Shown here piece after piece: positions 42,777 to 54,024 of a stretch of DNA of 64,000 nt. The DNA is from Profftia lariciata (GTDB taxonomy: Bacteria; Pseudomonadota; Gammaproteobacteria; Enterobacterales; Enterobacteriaceae), in contig NZ_CP045925.1 of assembly GCF_020541265.1 (NCBI RefSeq), positions 620,001 to 684,000 of the forward strand, given 5' to 3'. The notes under the pieces are model-generated. The model searched no databases. It was given only the letters and a program-made list of their open reading frames with translations, and had not been told where the DNA came from. A program made the translations under genes and the position numbers. The stretch's first letter is position 1, and each line of letters opens with the position of its first letter.

Positions 42777-43184
42777 TTATAAAAGGAAATCATTTAAAGA
42801 TTTACCATGTTCTTCAATTGCTTTCTTTATTACTGCTGGGGTACGCCCTTGACCAGTCCAAGTCTTAATTTCGTTATTTTTATTAATATACTGATATTTA
42901 GCTGGACGTGTAACTCTTTTAGCTTTAATCAGTGTTTTACAAGTAGCTATGCTCTCCAGTAGTTCATTAGGATCAATACCATCTGCAGTAAGCATTTCAC
43001 GATATTGTTGTAATTTACGTGTGCGTTCTTTGAACTCTGTTTGAGCTTGGTTCTCTTCTTCACGACGCTCCTGTACGACTACTTCTAATTTTTCAAGTAG
43101 TTCTTCTAAAGTTTCTAAAATACATTCTCTAGATTGTGCACGAAGAGTACGGATGTTATTTAGAATTTTTAATGCTTCGCTCAT
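42777..43184 (-). CDS. hns: Nucleoid-associated repressor H-NS
   Basis: Binds AT-rich, curved DNA, oligomerises along it and silences transcription. 135 aa against 137 in E. coli, with near identity in the first 20 residues (MSEALKILNNIRTLRAQSRE). The N-terminal coiled-coil dimer and second dimer site span about residues 1-80, a basic linker 84-96, and the DNA-binding domain 95-135 with the AT-hook-like loop WTGQGRTPAVIKKA (Q112-G113-R114). Only the last two residues (KQ) are missing. The start at 43184 is chosen over an upstream in-frame ATG at 43223 because it matches E. coli, and the 5' leader TTTGAGATTAACAAAATG closely resembles the E. coli one. A GC-richer patch near 43305-43335 may belong to its promoter. 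Confidence 0.96.
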   Translation of the reverse strand: MSEALKILNNIRTLRAQSRECILETLEELLEKLEVVVQERREEENQAQTEFKERTRKLQQYREMLTADGIDPNELLESIATCKTLIKAKRVTRPAKYQYINKNNEIKTWTGQGRTPAVIKKAIEEHGKSLNDFLL

Positions 43185-46100
43185 TTTGTTAATCTCAAAT
43201 TCAATTGTTATGGCGCATTTCAATAATAAAATGACAGTATATTTAACTCAATAGTAAATTATATATATTTAAAAAATATTTTATAAGATAAAAATAATTA
43301 GCATAACAACGGTTGTATTACCTTCCGATAATAACATTGATTGTTATTATTTCGTTTAGATAATAGAAACATGTTAATTTTAAAGCACTATAAACTAATT
43401 ATTTAATATATAAAATATACATAATATTCAAGAATATTTTATTAATTAAATATATTTTTGAACTATTCTGATTATTAATAAATTATTTAAAAATAAATAA
43501 TTTATTTATATAAATAATTTTGTTTAATTAAACAAAATTTCAATATATTTTTTTGTTATAGTTACCATAATTTTATCAAAAATATTTTTTTATTTAATAA
43601 ATCATAATACTATACTAATAATACTTTATTAAACCATATTCAATAAAATAAATCACTAAACATAGCGTAATAAATTTATTATTACTTAATACAATATAAC
43701 TTTTATCTTGAAAAGATATATTTTTTTAATTTACTATATAACTATTATGCTCCGTATATTATTATTAATAATAAAACATTGTTTAAATATTAATATTTAA
43801 ATTGTATAGATATTAATATTTGTTCCCTATGACCAATACCTTATAGGTCATGATTTATTTAATAAATAAAAATATTTTATATAATAATAAAATATCTATA
43901 ACTAAGTAAAGTATTTATTAAATATTAATAGTATTAAACTAAAATATTAATTTATAATATAAAATTAATATAATGTATTTATTTTATAGGAATAAATAAA
44001 AGATTTACAGTATAAAAATTTTATTAATTACATTAATTTTATACTATGTATTATATATTAGATAAATAGTACTAATAATATATAAACAAATATACTTTAT
44101 ATAAGTACCGTTATAATCATAAATAAAATAACTAAATTTTAGTATTAATACTTTATTGTATCATTATTGATTATATTAAAAATAGAAAGTTAATATAATA
44201 ATAATGAATTTTTTATTAAAAAAACTCATTATTATTATATAATAATAGTTATTGTATTTTATAAAAAATTTTTATACAAATTGATACTTTATCATAAATT
44301 TATATCAAATAAATATATTATTATAGTTTATGTATAACATTATTGATCAATGATTAAAAAGTTATAATATTCTAAATATTATAATATTGTAACTAATTAC
44401 AATAAATTAAAAATTTTCTTTAAATTTTATAATTTAATAACTTATATTGCAGTATAACAATATTTTAATGTAATTTTATACAATAAATTATTATAAATAA
44501 TATTTAGTTTATTATACAGTTAAATTAATTATTATAAATAATTGTGACATTAAAAGATATAATGATATATTTTTTATTAATAACTACTATAATATTACAA
44601 TTCATTTATAATGATATTTTATTATTACGATTAAAAAAAATAATAAATTATTTATAAAATAATATATACTTTAAATTTATTAAAATCATATCATAATATG
44701 ATATTATTTAATATAAAGATATTTATATTTTAGTAAAAAATAAATTTTTTATTAAAATACATTGTATTCTATAATTATAATATAATATATAATCAATATA
44801 TTAATTAATAAAAATACATTTAACATAACATCAAAAATATTAAATATAATATCATTCATCTCTTATAAGCAAATATATTAAAACTAAAACTAATTTATTT
44901 ATTCTAGAAATCAGTCTAGAAATATAAAATATTATGTTATAAATAAAATAATTATGTTCTTAATTTTTTAGTATATTTACCTATAAACTTTATAAGTATT
45001 TTATTAATCTAGATAATTTTAATATTATTAGATATAATATAAATAATTAATCAATAGAAATTAAACATTTTTATTAAAGAACATCAACATATAACATGAT
45101 ATAGCCTGAATACTGATAATCGATATAAAATATTAATTAAAGTTTAATTTGAAAAATTTGATTTATAAAAAAATATTCATAGTATAACATGAATTATTTA
45201 TTTTTAATAAAATATCATAACAAATTTTATAGTTAATAACTATTATTTTACAATAAAATAAATTTATTATTGTTCATTAACTTATTAAAAAATATAAAAT
45301 CGAATATTATGGATTATATATATAATCAAAATTATAATACAAACATAACAACTATTATGCATTATTAAAAATTAATATAGTTATTGCTTTTTATAAATTA
45401 TCAATTGATATTTATGATTATAAAAATTAATTGGATAAATTGTATGTTTTTATATAAAATATTTAAAACAAAGTAATAGAGTAAAATGCTACATCTAATA
45501 TTAGATATTGTATAATTATTCATAATTGATATTTATATAATATATAATATAAAAATATTAATTATATATAATAGTTATTATAATATTTTTTAATTTTAAA
45601 AAACATTATATTTACTCATATGAATAAGATATAATATTTTTAATATATTGAGTATATAATTAATAAATAATACAAAGAGATGATTATTTTTTATTAAAAA
45701 ATATATTTAATATAAAAGATATTTGCTAATAAATAACTAATATAATTAAAGTATTATAATTTATTTTATTAGTACTGATAAAAATACAAAGTTGTATGTT
45801 AAGATATAAAATAATAAAACTTAATATTGATATTATACATATCTTTATAAGATAAATAATTTTACTACTAATCTTAGTATAACTATTTATCACATGTATT
45901 GACATATTAGATGTTAAATAATGATTTTAGTTAATTAACTAATTAATAATATATTTAAGTTAATATAATGCCTGTATAAATATATTAATATATAAAATAT
46001 TTATTTAATTACTTTTTAAAAGAATAAATCTATCATAATAATACATTATTATTAATCACTTAAAATATCTATCAGTATATATATTAATATTTTATTATTT

Positions 46101-46380
46101 TATTTTAAAAATAACATAATATTTTCATAAATTAATTATAATTAAGGTTATATATTATATATGTTTTTTTATCTAGTGTGATGACAATCAATTAATAATT
46201 ATTATATCGTATTATGCATCTGAATCATAATATTAATATATTATATTATTAAATTTTTAAGTATATTATAATTATATAATTATTAATAAATAAATTATAC
46301 TAATAAAAATAAATTATCATAAGTAATTCTATATTAGATCCAATATTATTAAATAATCTATTATACATCAATCATATCCT

Positions 46381-46413
46381 ATAATATACAAGAATTATAT
46401 TCTTGTATATTAT
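46381..46413. repeat. 14-bp inverted repeat
   Basis: Arms ATAATATACAAGAA and TTCTTGTATATTAT around a TTATA loop. No T-run follows. Perhaps at the border of chance for this composition. Confidence 0.45.
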
Positions 46414-46910
46414 TATCAATAAGATAATATATATTTATTATATCTAAAAATATTTTTTATCTTGTATAAAATTACTTATTTATTTTTTATGAGAATAAAA
46501 TATATATTAAACTAATTTTATAATTGTATGATCAATCATATTGATGTTTATATTTTGAGTAATATTTATAATATACTACATTATAAATTAAAAATGATTA
46601 TAGTCATAATATTTATCTCGGTCAAAAAATAGTTTTTTAATTAATAAACATTGTTTACATATTTTAATAATTGGCATATTGAATATGTATGCGTAATAAA
46701 ATATATGATTGCCTAAAAGTAGATAATATATAGTATCCATTTAATAATTGTCTCTTTACTATAGAAAATTATACTTTATAAGTAAAAAATAACTATAATT
46801 TTATATTAAAAAATACTTATTAAATATATCTAACTATAATTATATAGTTATAAACTATAAATATTTTATTATTTTTACTTATAAAAATATTAACAATATC
46901 ATAAAAAATA

Positions 46911-46946
46911 ATTTCAGATATTTTAAATACTTAAAATATCTGAAAT
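46911..46946. repeat. 16-bp inverted repeat
   Basis: Arms ATTTCAGATATTTTAA and TTAAAATATCTGAAAT around an ATAC tetraloop, about 790 nt before gshB. A second hairpin (ATAAAAATTACTT with its complement, 46980-47006) follows 33 nt later. Confidence 0.5.
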
Positions 46947-47269
46947 ATAAAAGAATATTTATTATTGTCAATACATAGTATAAAAATTACTTTAAGTAAT
47001 TTTTATTTTATAATTATTGTATTATTTTGTTTTAGTAATTAATATGATAGTTGATATAATCATTGAATTATTAGTTATTATAATAATATATACACATATT
47101 AACTTTATTAAATTATTCTTGTACTTTTTAAGTATCTTAAATAAATTAAATATTAAATATACTAATTTATAATAAAAATATATTATATAATAACATTTTA
47201 TACAAATCTCATAAAATAAATAAATTATATAATCCTTATATTTATCATATATGATATATTAATATTATT

Positions 47270-47299
47270 ATCTATTATTTCTATATAGAAATAATAGAT
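47270..47299. repeat. 30-bp perfect palindrome
   Basis: Arms ATCTATTATTTCTAT and its complement with no loop, about 430 nt upstream of gshB. Function unknown. Confidence 0.5.
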
Positions 47300-47733
47300 T
47301 TTACTTTTATAGAAATAACAGAGAATGTATTTAAAAATCTTTATATTTATTATATAATATACAAATTTATCTTAATAATACGAACAAAAAATAAATAAAA
47401 TTTTATTTAAAAAATTATTTTTTATTAATTTATAAATACATAATATACTATATTTTCTTTTGTATATCATAAATATATTTTTATAAAAACTATTATATAA
47501 TATCAATCAATTATTTAGTATTTTCTAAAATATAAAGTATAAATTTGATATCTTAATAAAATAATAATATACTAAATATTAATACTTTATTAACATACTA
47601 ATAATATGACTTACTAATACTATTAGTATATTTATTATCTATATTATATATTATTATATATTATTATATTAATAATTTTTTATTTTTTAAAAAATATTTT
47701 TAGATATGTATGAGCAAGTTTATCGGAAAAATT

Positions 47734-48681
47734 ATGATTAAATTTGGTATAGTAATGGATCCAATATATTCTATTAATATAAAAAAAGATACTAGTTTTG
47801 CGATACTGTTAGCAGCACAGCGTCACAATTATGAATTATACTATATGGAAATAAAAGATCTTTATATGTATTTAGGGGAAAGTAGAGCACATATTAGATT
47901 GCTTCATGTAAAAGATGACAAAAAAAACTGGTATAATTTTTATGGAGAACAGGATATTAATTTATCAGAACTAAATGTTATCTTAATGCGTAAAAATCCT
48001 CCTTTGGATGCTGAATTCATATATGCTACCTATATTCTTGAGCATGCTGAATATAAAGGAACGTTAATAATTAATAAGCCTCAGAGTCTACGTGACTGTA
48101 ATGAAAAATTATTCACATCACATTTTTCCTATTTTACGACAGATACTATCGTAACTAGTAACGCGGAACATATTTATAAATTCTATAAAAAACACGGTAA
48201 TATTATTATGAAACCCCTAGATGGTATGGGTGGTAGATCCATTTTTCATGTAAAAGAAAATGATCCTAACCTATCCGTAATTATTGAAACTCTTACTAAA
48301 TATAATAAACGTTTTTGTATGGCTCAGAAATTTTTACCAGAAATTAAATATGGCGATAAACGTATTTTAATAGTTGATGGTAATCCAGTACCATATTGTT
48401 TAGCACGTATACCTAAAAATGGTGAATCTCGTGGAAATTTAGCTGCAGGTGGTCGTGGTGAAGTACGTCCTCTCACCTTAAGTGATTGGACTATTGCATG
48501 TAAAGTAGCTCCAGTACTAAAAGAAAAAGGCCTATTATTTGTTGGCTTAGATATAATAGGAGATCGCTTAACAGAAATTAACGTTACTAGTCCAACTTGT
48601 GCTCGTGAAATTGAAATGGCATATCCTAATATTTCGATAACAGATATGTTGATAAATGCAATTCAAAAAAGAATTTTGTAA
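47734..48681 (+). CDS. gshB: Glutathione synthetase
   Basis: ATP-grasp enzyme joining gamma-glutamylcysteine and glycine to make glutathione. From MIKFGIVMDP the product is 315 aa, against 316 in E. coli; an in-frame ATG at 47710 would add eight residues (MSKFIGKI) not found in E. coli, so the later start is preferred. GGAAA lies about 7 nt before it. Signature blocks MRKNPPLDAEFIYATYILE, NKPQSLRDCNEKLF, KPLDGMGGRSIF (glycine-rich ATP loop), RIPKNGESRGNLAAGGRGE and GLDIIGDRLTEINVTSPTC are intact. gshA would be needed elsewhere or glutamylcysteine supplied. In E. coli it lies upstream of rdgB-hemW, which are close by here but on the opposite strand. Confidence 0.95.
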   Translation: MIKFGIVMDPIYSINIKKDTSFAILLAAQRHNYELYYMEIKDLYMYLGESRAHIRLLHVKDDKKNWYNFYGEQDINLSELNVILMRKNPPLDAEFIYATYILEHAEYKGTLIINKPQSLRDCNEKLFTSHFSYFTTDTIVTSNAEHIYKFYKKHGNIIMKPLDGMGGRSIFHVKENDPNLSVIIETLTKYNKRFCMAQKFLPEIKYGDKRILIVDGNPVPYCLARIPKNGESRGNLAAGGRGEVRPLTLSDWTIACKVAPVLKEKGLLFVGLDIIGDRLTEINVTSPTCAREIEMAYPNISITDMLINAIQKRIL

Positions 48682-50484
48682 AAAATAATATTTTATTACT
48701 TATTGACTATTGAAATATACTATATTATCAGTATTATATAATTTAATAAGCATGCTAACAGAAGTTATTACAAATATATATTATAATAAATGCAATATAA
48801 TTCAATTATTAATTATTTATTAGTATAATTATTAAAATAATAACTTACTAAAAAATTAGTATAAAAATATTAATTAATTATTATATCATAATGTCAATAT
48901 ATATTATATTTTAAATTACTAATAATTTTTTCTATGATTATTAATATTTTGTATAATTTATTTGATAACTAAATAATTTTTATTCATATATTTAGCTGAT
49001 TACTAAATTAGTATATAGATATATTTTATGTTAAAAATAAATATCATATTTATTGTATTAGCTTAATTTATTTAAATTATTTTATATAAGTTATAAATTT
49101 ATAATAAGCATATAATAAAAAAATAAAATATATTTTTTAATATTGATTATAATCATCTTCATTTGATTATTGATTAAGAATAAAATAAAGTAAAGAAAAT
49201 ATAAATGTCATGAACTTATATTTTATATAGTAAATCTTCTAGATTAACGTATAGATATTTATAATACGTGTTGTATATTTAATTATTAGTACTTTTATTA
49301 AAGATAATATATACATCTATAAAAATATAATACATATATATAATATTATTTTTAATATAGTTTTTATATATAAAAATTATTGCTTACTTGTTGATAATAA
49401 AATAATATTATTGTATAATATTCTATCGATCTTATATAATACTCATGATATAATTATTCAAAAATTTAATTAATAAACATATAAATTAACATAATTAATA
49501 TTATTAAATAAACTTTAATTTATTAAATTTTATAGACTATAAATTATATATATTTTTTTATATATAATACCTTATTTAAAACTAATCTTATTATTATAAA
49601 ATAATAATACATTAATAAAATATATAATAATATATTACATATGTAATATAACTACAATATATACATTAAGCATTACAAAAGATTTTTAATGATTCAACTA
49701 ACTAAGTTTATATATTATTATTGAATAATATATTTATTATTTTAGTATGAAATAGTTAAGTTATGCAATGTAATTAATTTTTTTATAAAAAATAAAATGT
49801 AATATAAATTATTTTTAAAAAAATATACTATATGATAAATATCAAATATATTTAATATAGATACAAATTATTATCTTAATAGACAGAATAGTAGTTAATA
49901 ATATATTGTAATTATTAAATATTTTATATATTTATACTTTATTAGTATATATATACTATATATGATTATTCATTAATTTTATTTATATAGCTAGTTCTTA
50001 CTATAATAGTATATTAGTATTAAATAATTAAGATATATTTTATATATAAGATTGAAAATATTTTATAAAAATCTTTGTTTAACTATTTTAATATCTTTTA
50101 TAGATTATGTTAATATAATTAAATATACCAATAAATATATTATTAATATAATGTATTTACATAAATTTTTTATTTAAGACAAAATGATCTATATGATATG
50201 CAAGATCTTTGTAAGATGTAGTAATATTTAAATTAAAATATTTTTTAACTAATATATAAAGTACTTTATATTTAGCTAATATATAAAAATATTATTTTGA
50301 CTAAATAAAATTAAATTTATCTATTATTTAATATTAGTTTATTAAATATAAAAATATAATTTCTATATTATTAGAAATTTTATTAAAATATCTCAGTGAT
50401 CATAAAATATATATACAATAAATATATTGATATATATCAAAGATATAATTATTTAATTTATGTAAATCTAAATAAAATTTATTT
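48682..50484. other. 1.8-kb AT-rich gap between convergent gshB and hemW
   Basis: yqgE, yqgF (ruvX), yggS, yggT and yggU, which separate gshB from rdgB in E. coli, are missing, and no remnants can be recognised. A 20-bp palindrome (TATATTACATATGTAATATA, 49631-49650) is within chance. No terminator with GC pairs found for either gene. Confidence 0.6.
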
Positions 50485-51621
50485 TTATAAAAAAATTTCT
50501 AGTAAATCATTTAAAAAAAGCTTCCCATATTTTGTTATTTGCCAATATTTTGTATTTTCCATAATATATTTTTTTTGTATAGCAATATTTATTTTATCTC
50601 GAATAACTTTTTCTTTAAGTCCTGTATAAGATTCAAAATCTATACGTGGCATAGGTTCAAGTAATCTAAAACGATTCATAAAAAACTCTAATGGCAAATC
50701 ATCTTTAGCCACTTTATGTTTTCTGTCTATATAACGTCCCTGCATATATCCACGTGGATGACGTGTTTTTACCATGCGCATAATACAAAAATGATCTAAT
50801 GTAAGTTTACTATGTGCACCACAACCAATACCAAGATAATCACCAAAACGCCAATAATTTAAATTGTGATAACATTGGTAACCAGGTTTAGCATAAGCTG
50901 AAATTTCATATTGTTGATACCCAAAAGAACGTAATAATGTATTTCCGTAATAAAAAATATTCCATAATATATTATCATTAGGTAATTTTGGTGGTTTTGA
51001 ACTAAATAATGTATTTGCTTCAATAGTAAGTTGATACCAAGATAAATGTTGTGGATTATATAGCTCAATTACTTGACGTAAATCTTCCAGAGAATTTTCT
51101 AAAGATTGATCGATTAGACCATACATAAGATCAATATTTAAGCTATTTAATTTTAGCGCTTGTACTAAAGATATTGTTTTTTTTGCTTCTTCTGGTTTAT
51201 AAGTGCGTCCTAATTTATTAAGTTGCTTTTTATTAAAAGTTTGAACTCCTATAGACATACGATTAATACCAGCTTTTTGATAAGCAATAAAACAATTTTC
51301 TTCTAATATTCCTGGGTTAATTTCCATGGTTACTTCAGCATTTGTAATTACAGGTAAGCGCATACGTATACCATTCATTAAATAATTTATACTTGCTACA
51401 TCTAGTAAATTAGGTGTACCACCTCCAATAAAAATTGTACTAATTTTACGTCCAATAATTAATTTTAAATCAGCATCTAAATCTGATAATAAATGTTTTA
51501 CATATTCCATCGATGGAATATATCTTTCTTTTAGGACATGAGCGTTAAAATCACAATATGGACATTTCTTAATGCACCACGGAATATGAATATAAAGACT
51601 AAGTGATGGTAATTTAAACAT
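50485..51621 (-). CDS. hemW: Heme chaperone / radical SAM protein HemW
   Basis: 378 aa, the length of E. coli HemW (YggW). The radical-SAM cluster motif is WCIKKCPYCDF with C16, C20 and C23, preceded by SLYIHIP; the GGGTPNLL loop binds SAM. The HemW-specific downstream blocks NLNYWRFGDYLGIGCGAHSK and KTRHPRGYMQGRY are present, as is the C-terminal HemN_C domain (about 300-375, LEFFMNRFRLLE). HemW is a heme-binding protein that delivers heme to membrane respiratory enzymes; it is often mislabelled as coproporphyrinogen oxidase HemN, from which its motif differs. The ATG overlaps the end of rdgB by 8 nt, as a translationally coupled pair. Confidence 0.94.
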   Translation of the reverse strand: MFKLPSLSLYIHIPWCIKKCPYCDFNAHVLKERYIPSMEYVKHLLSDLDADLKLIIGRKISTIFIGGGTPNLLDVASINYLMNGIRMRLPVITNAEVTMEINPGILEENCFIAYQKAGINRMSIGVQTFNKKQLNKLGRTYKPEEAKKTISLVQALKLNSLNIDLMYGLIDQSLENSLEDLRQVIELYNPQHLSWYQLTIEANTLFSSKPPKLPNDNILWNIFYYGNTLLRSFGYQQYEISAYAKPGYQCYHNLNYWRFGDYLGIGCGAHSKLTLDHFCIMRMVKTRHPRGYMQGRYIDRKHKVAKDDLPLEFFMNRFRLLEPMPRIDFESYTGLKEKVIRDKINIAIQKKYIMENTKYWQITKYGKLFLNDLLEIFL

Positions 51622-52210
51622 TACGCATAGATTCCAATAATATTCTTAACGCCTGACCACGATGTGAAATCATATTCTTTTTTTCTTGATTCAATTGAGC
51701 AGCAGAGCAGCCAAGTTCAGGAATATAAAAAATAGAATCGTAACCGAATCCATCAATACCTAATGGCTGAAAACTAATTTCACCTATCCAGCTACCATGA
51801 CATATCAAAGGAGCTGGGTTATCAAAATAATTTAAATATACCAATACACAATGAAATGTAGCTTGACGTTTATTTTTGGGTACATTTTTTAGTACTTCTA
51901 GTAACTTCTCAATATTTTTACGGTCATTTACTTGTTTGCAACCAGAATATCGTGCTGAAATAATACCTGGAGCACCTCCTAAAATATCTACAGATAAACC
52001 AGAATCATCAGCAATAGCGGGTAATCCAGTAATATATGCTGCATGGCGTGCTTTTATAATAGCATTTTCAATGAATGTCATACCTATTTCTTTAATAGAA
52101 TGCACACCTAATGCAGTTTGCGATACAATTTCTAACTTAAAATTAGCTAGTAAACTTACTATTTCACGTATTTTACCTTCATTAGTAGTTGCTAGTACAA
52201 TTTTTTGCAT
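51614..52210 (-). CDS. rdgB: dITP/XTP pyrophosphatase RdgB
   Basis: House-cleaning enzyme that hydrolyses ITP, dITP and XTP, keeping deaminated purines out of DNA and RNA. 198 aa against 197 in E. coli. The nucleotide-binding start LATTNEGKIREI, the central FIENAIIKARHAAYITGLPA, the catalytic aspartate block ADDSGLSVDILGGAPGI, and GFGYDSIF and SHRGQALRILL at the C-terminus are all conserved. AGGATT precedes the ATG. First gene of the rdgB-hemW pair, same order as in E. coli. Confidence 0.96.
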   Translation of the reverse strand: MQKIVLATTNEGKIREIVSLLANFKLEIVSQTALGVHSIKEIGMTFIENAIIKARHAAYITGLPAIADDSGLSVDILGGAPGIISARYSGCKQVNDRKNIEKLLEVLKNVPKNKRQATFHCVLVYLNYFDNPAPLICHGSWIGEISFQPLGIDGFGYDSIFYIPELGCSAAQLNQEKKNMISHRGQALRILLESMRNV

Positions 52211-52805
52211 AATAAATCCTATATAATTACTAGTATTAGTTGATAATATTAAAAAATAATGCTAAAATTATCATTTATAATTACTTTATTAGTTTTTATC
52301 TATATTAGAAAATATTATATTATATACAATATACATTTATACAATATTACTCATTAAAATATCTATGCTAATAAAAACATATCTTATTTAAAGTAAGATA
52401 AGTTATTAAATATTATTAAAATATGTATCTAATATATTATTATATATCTTTTTTACACACTTAACCTAATAAATAGTAAATATAAAATATTTTAATTAAA
52501 AATTATATTATTACAGATAATATATACAAACATTAATAATAATTGATGTATAAAGAGTGATATCATAAAGATGATTTTATTAAAAAATACTTATATTGTA
52601 TTAATATATGTAATATTTTTTTGATGCATGGCAATAAAAAAATAATATTTATTAAAAATAAAAGATATATAAATATTATTTTATAAATAAAATATTTATT
52701 CTTATAACTTATAATTATTAATAAAAAATTATTGTTATATATTTTAAATATAATTAAATAAGTATTTTGTATATAGAACAACTAAAGTTTATTACTTTGA
52801 AAGAT
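52211..52805. other. AT-rich gap between rdgB and rluC
   Basis: About 0.6 kb separating divergent rdgB and rluC. Only a 7-bp hairpin (TATCTTA/TAAGATA, about 52380-52400) was noted. Open frames on the minus strand here are low-complexity. Promoters of both genes must lie within. Confidence 0.6.
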
Positions 52806-53771
52806 ATGCATAAAACACAACTACAATTAGTTACTATTACCTCTGATCAGGCTAGACAACGTATTGATAATTTTTTGCGCAATCAATTAAAGGGTGTGCC
52901 AAAAAATATGATTTATCGTATAGTCACAAAAGGTGAAGTACGTGTTAATAAAAAACGTATAAAACCACAATATAAATTACAACTAGGAGATAAAGTACGC
53001 ATTCCTCCCGTAAACATTGCTCAACGTAATAAAATATTTATTTCTATAAAAACAAATAAAATAGCATCTTTAAATTATTGTATTATATTTGAAGATGATT
53101 ATTTATTAGTACTTAATAAACCTTCAGGAACTGCAGTACATGGTGGTAGTGGTATAAAATTTGGTATTATAGAAGCTTTACGCGCATTACGTCCTGAATC
53201 ATGTTTTCTAGAATTAGTACATCGATTAGATCGTGAAACATCTGGAGTATTATTAATAGCAAAAAAACGTTCTTCGCTGCGCATTCTTCATGAGCAGTTA
53301 CGTATAAGAGAGATGCGTAAAGATTACTTGGCATTAGTACATCATCAATGGCCATCATATTGTAAAGTTGTTAAAGTCCCATTATTAAAAAATATTTTAC
53401 AAAGCGGACAGCGTGTTGTACAAGTGAATACTTTAGGAAAACCTGCAGAGACATACTTTACAGTAGAAGAGTATTTTGATAATGCTACTCTAATTAAAGC
53501 TCGTCCTGTTACGGGGCGTACTCATCAAATTAGAGTACATGCTCTTTATACAGGACATCCTATTGCTTTTGATAATCGTTACGGGGATCGTCAATTTGAT
53601 CTTTTACTAAAAGATACTGGTTTAAATCGTTTATTTTTACATGCTACAACATTAAGTTTTAAACATCCTAATACAGGTAAATTTATTGTAATGAAAGCAC
53701 CTTTAGATCATACTCTTAATTATTGTCTAAATTTATTGCGTAAAAAAACATATACATTAAAAGAATTCTAA
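52806..53771 (+). CDS. rluC: 23S rRNA pseudouridine synthase RluC
   Basis: Makes pseudouridines 955, 2504 and 2580 of 23S rRNA. With the ATG at 52806 (MHKTQLQLVTIT) the protein is 321 aa against 319 in E. coli; an upstream in-frame TTG at 52767 adds 13 residues without homology. S4 RNA-binding domain about residues 18-75 (RIDNFLRNQLKGVPKNMIYR), catalytic domain from about 95, with the catalytic aspartate D142 in HRLDRETSGVLL and the conserved GRTHQIRVHALYTGHPIAFD block. RluC rather than RluD is supported by NKPSGTAVHGGSG and NRLFLHATTL. rne, its usual divergent neighbour, is not here. Confidence 0.94.
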   Translation: MHKTQLQLVTITSDQARQRIDNFLRNQLKGVPKNMIYRIVTKGEVRVNKKRIKPQYKLQLGDKVRIPPVNIAQRNKIFISIKTNKIASLNYCIIFEDDYLLVLNKPSGTAVHGGSGIKFGIIEALRALRPESCFLELVHRLDRETSGVLLIAKKRSSLRILHEQLRIREMRKDYLALVHHQWPSYCKVVKVPLLKNILQSGQRVVQVNTLGKPAETYFTVEEYFDNATLIKARPVTGRTHQIRVHALYTGHPIAFDNRYGDRQFDLLLKDTGLNRLFLHATTLSFKHPNTGKFIVMKAPLDHTLNYCLNLLRKKTYTLKEF

Positions 53772-53976
53772 TAATTTATATTTATACGTAATATAAATAT
53801 TTATTAATGTTAATATAATGTTTATTATTATTAATAAATATTTATTGATCTTATATTATTTATATAAAAAACATACTAAATATTATTTTGTTATATAAAA
53901 ATATTTTTTATAAAATAATATCAAAGATATATAATACTTTACTTATTACTTATAAAGTTACTGATAATATAATAAA

Positions 53977-54004
53977 ACTTAAATCATTAATTAATAATTT
54001 AAGT
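53977..54004 (-). terminator. Imperfect hairpin beyond sodB, candidate terminator
   Basis: ACTTAAAT, then ATTAATTAAT in the centre, and ATTTAAGT, with one mismatched pair, 20 nt past the sodB stop. On the minus strand it is followed by TTTTATTATATT. A weak, AT-only intrinsic terminator is plausible. Confidence 0.4.
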
Positions 54005-54024
54005 CTAATTATATTATTTAATAA

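Larger units (their letters stand above)
43185..47733. other. 4.5-kb AT-rich gap between hns and gshB
   Basis: No open frame or RNA gene recognised; tdk, beyond hns in E. coli, is absent. A GC-richer patch at 43305-43335 upstream of hns and a hairpin (ATGACC/GGTCAT, about 43829-43851) stand out. Near the far end several longer inverted repeats cluster (46381-46413, 46911-46946, 46980-47006, 47270-47299). Confidence 0.6.

Noticed and set aside
50396..50629. 77-codon frame on the plus strand
   Set aside because: Overlaps the 3' end of hemW in antisense and is low-complexity.
51876..52226. 116-codon frame antisense to rdgB
   Set aside because: Entirely within conserved rdgB; no independent support.
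52563..52781. 72-codon minus-strand frame before rluC
   Set aside because: Hydrophobic, Ile/Tyr/Phe-rich translation of AT DNA; no ribosome site.
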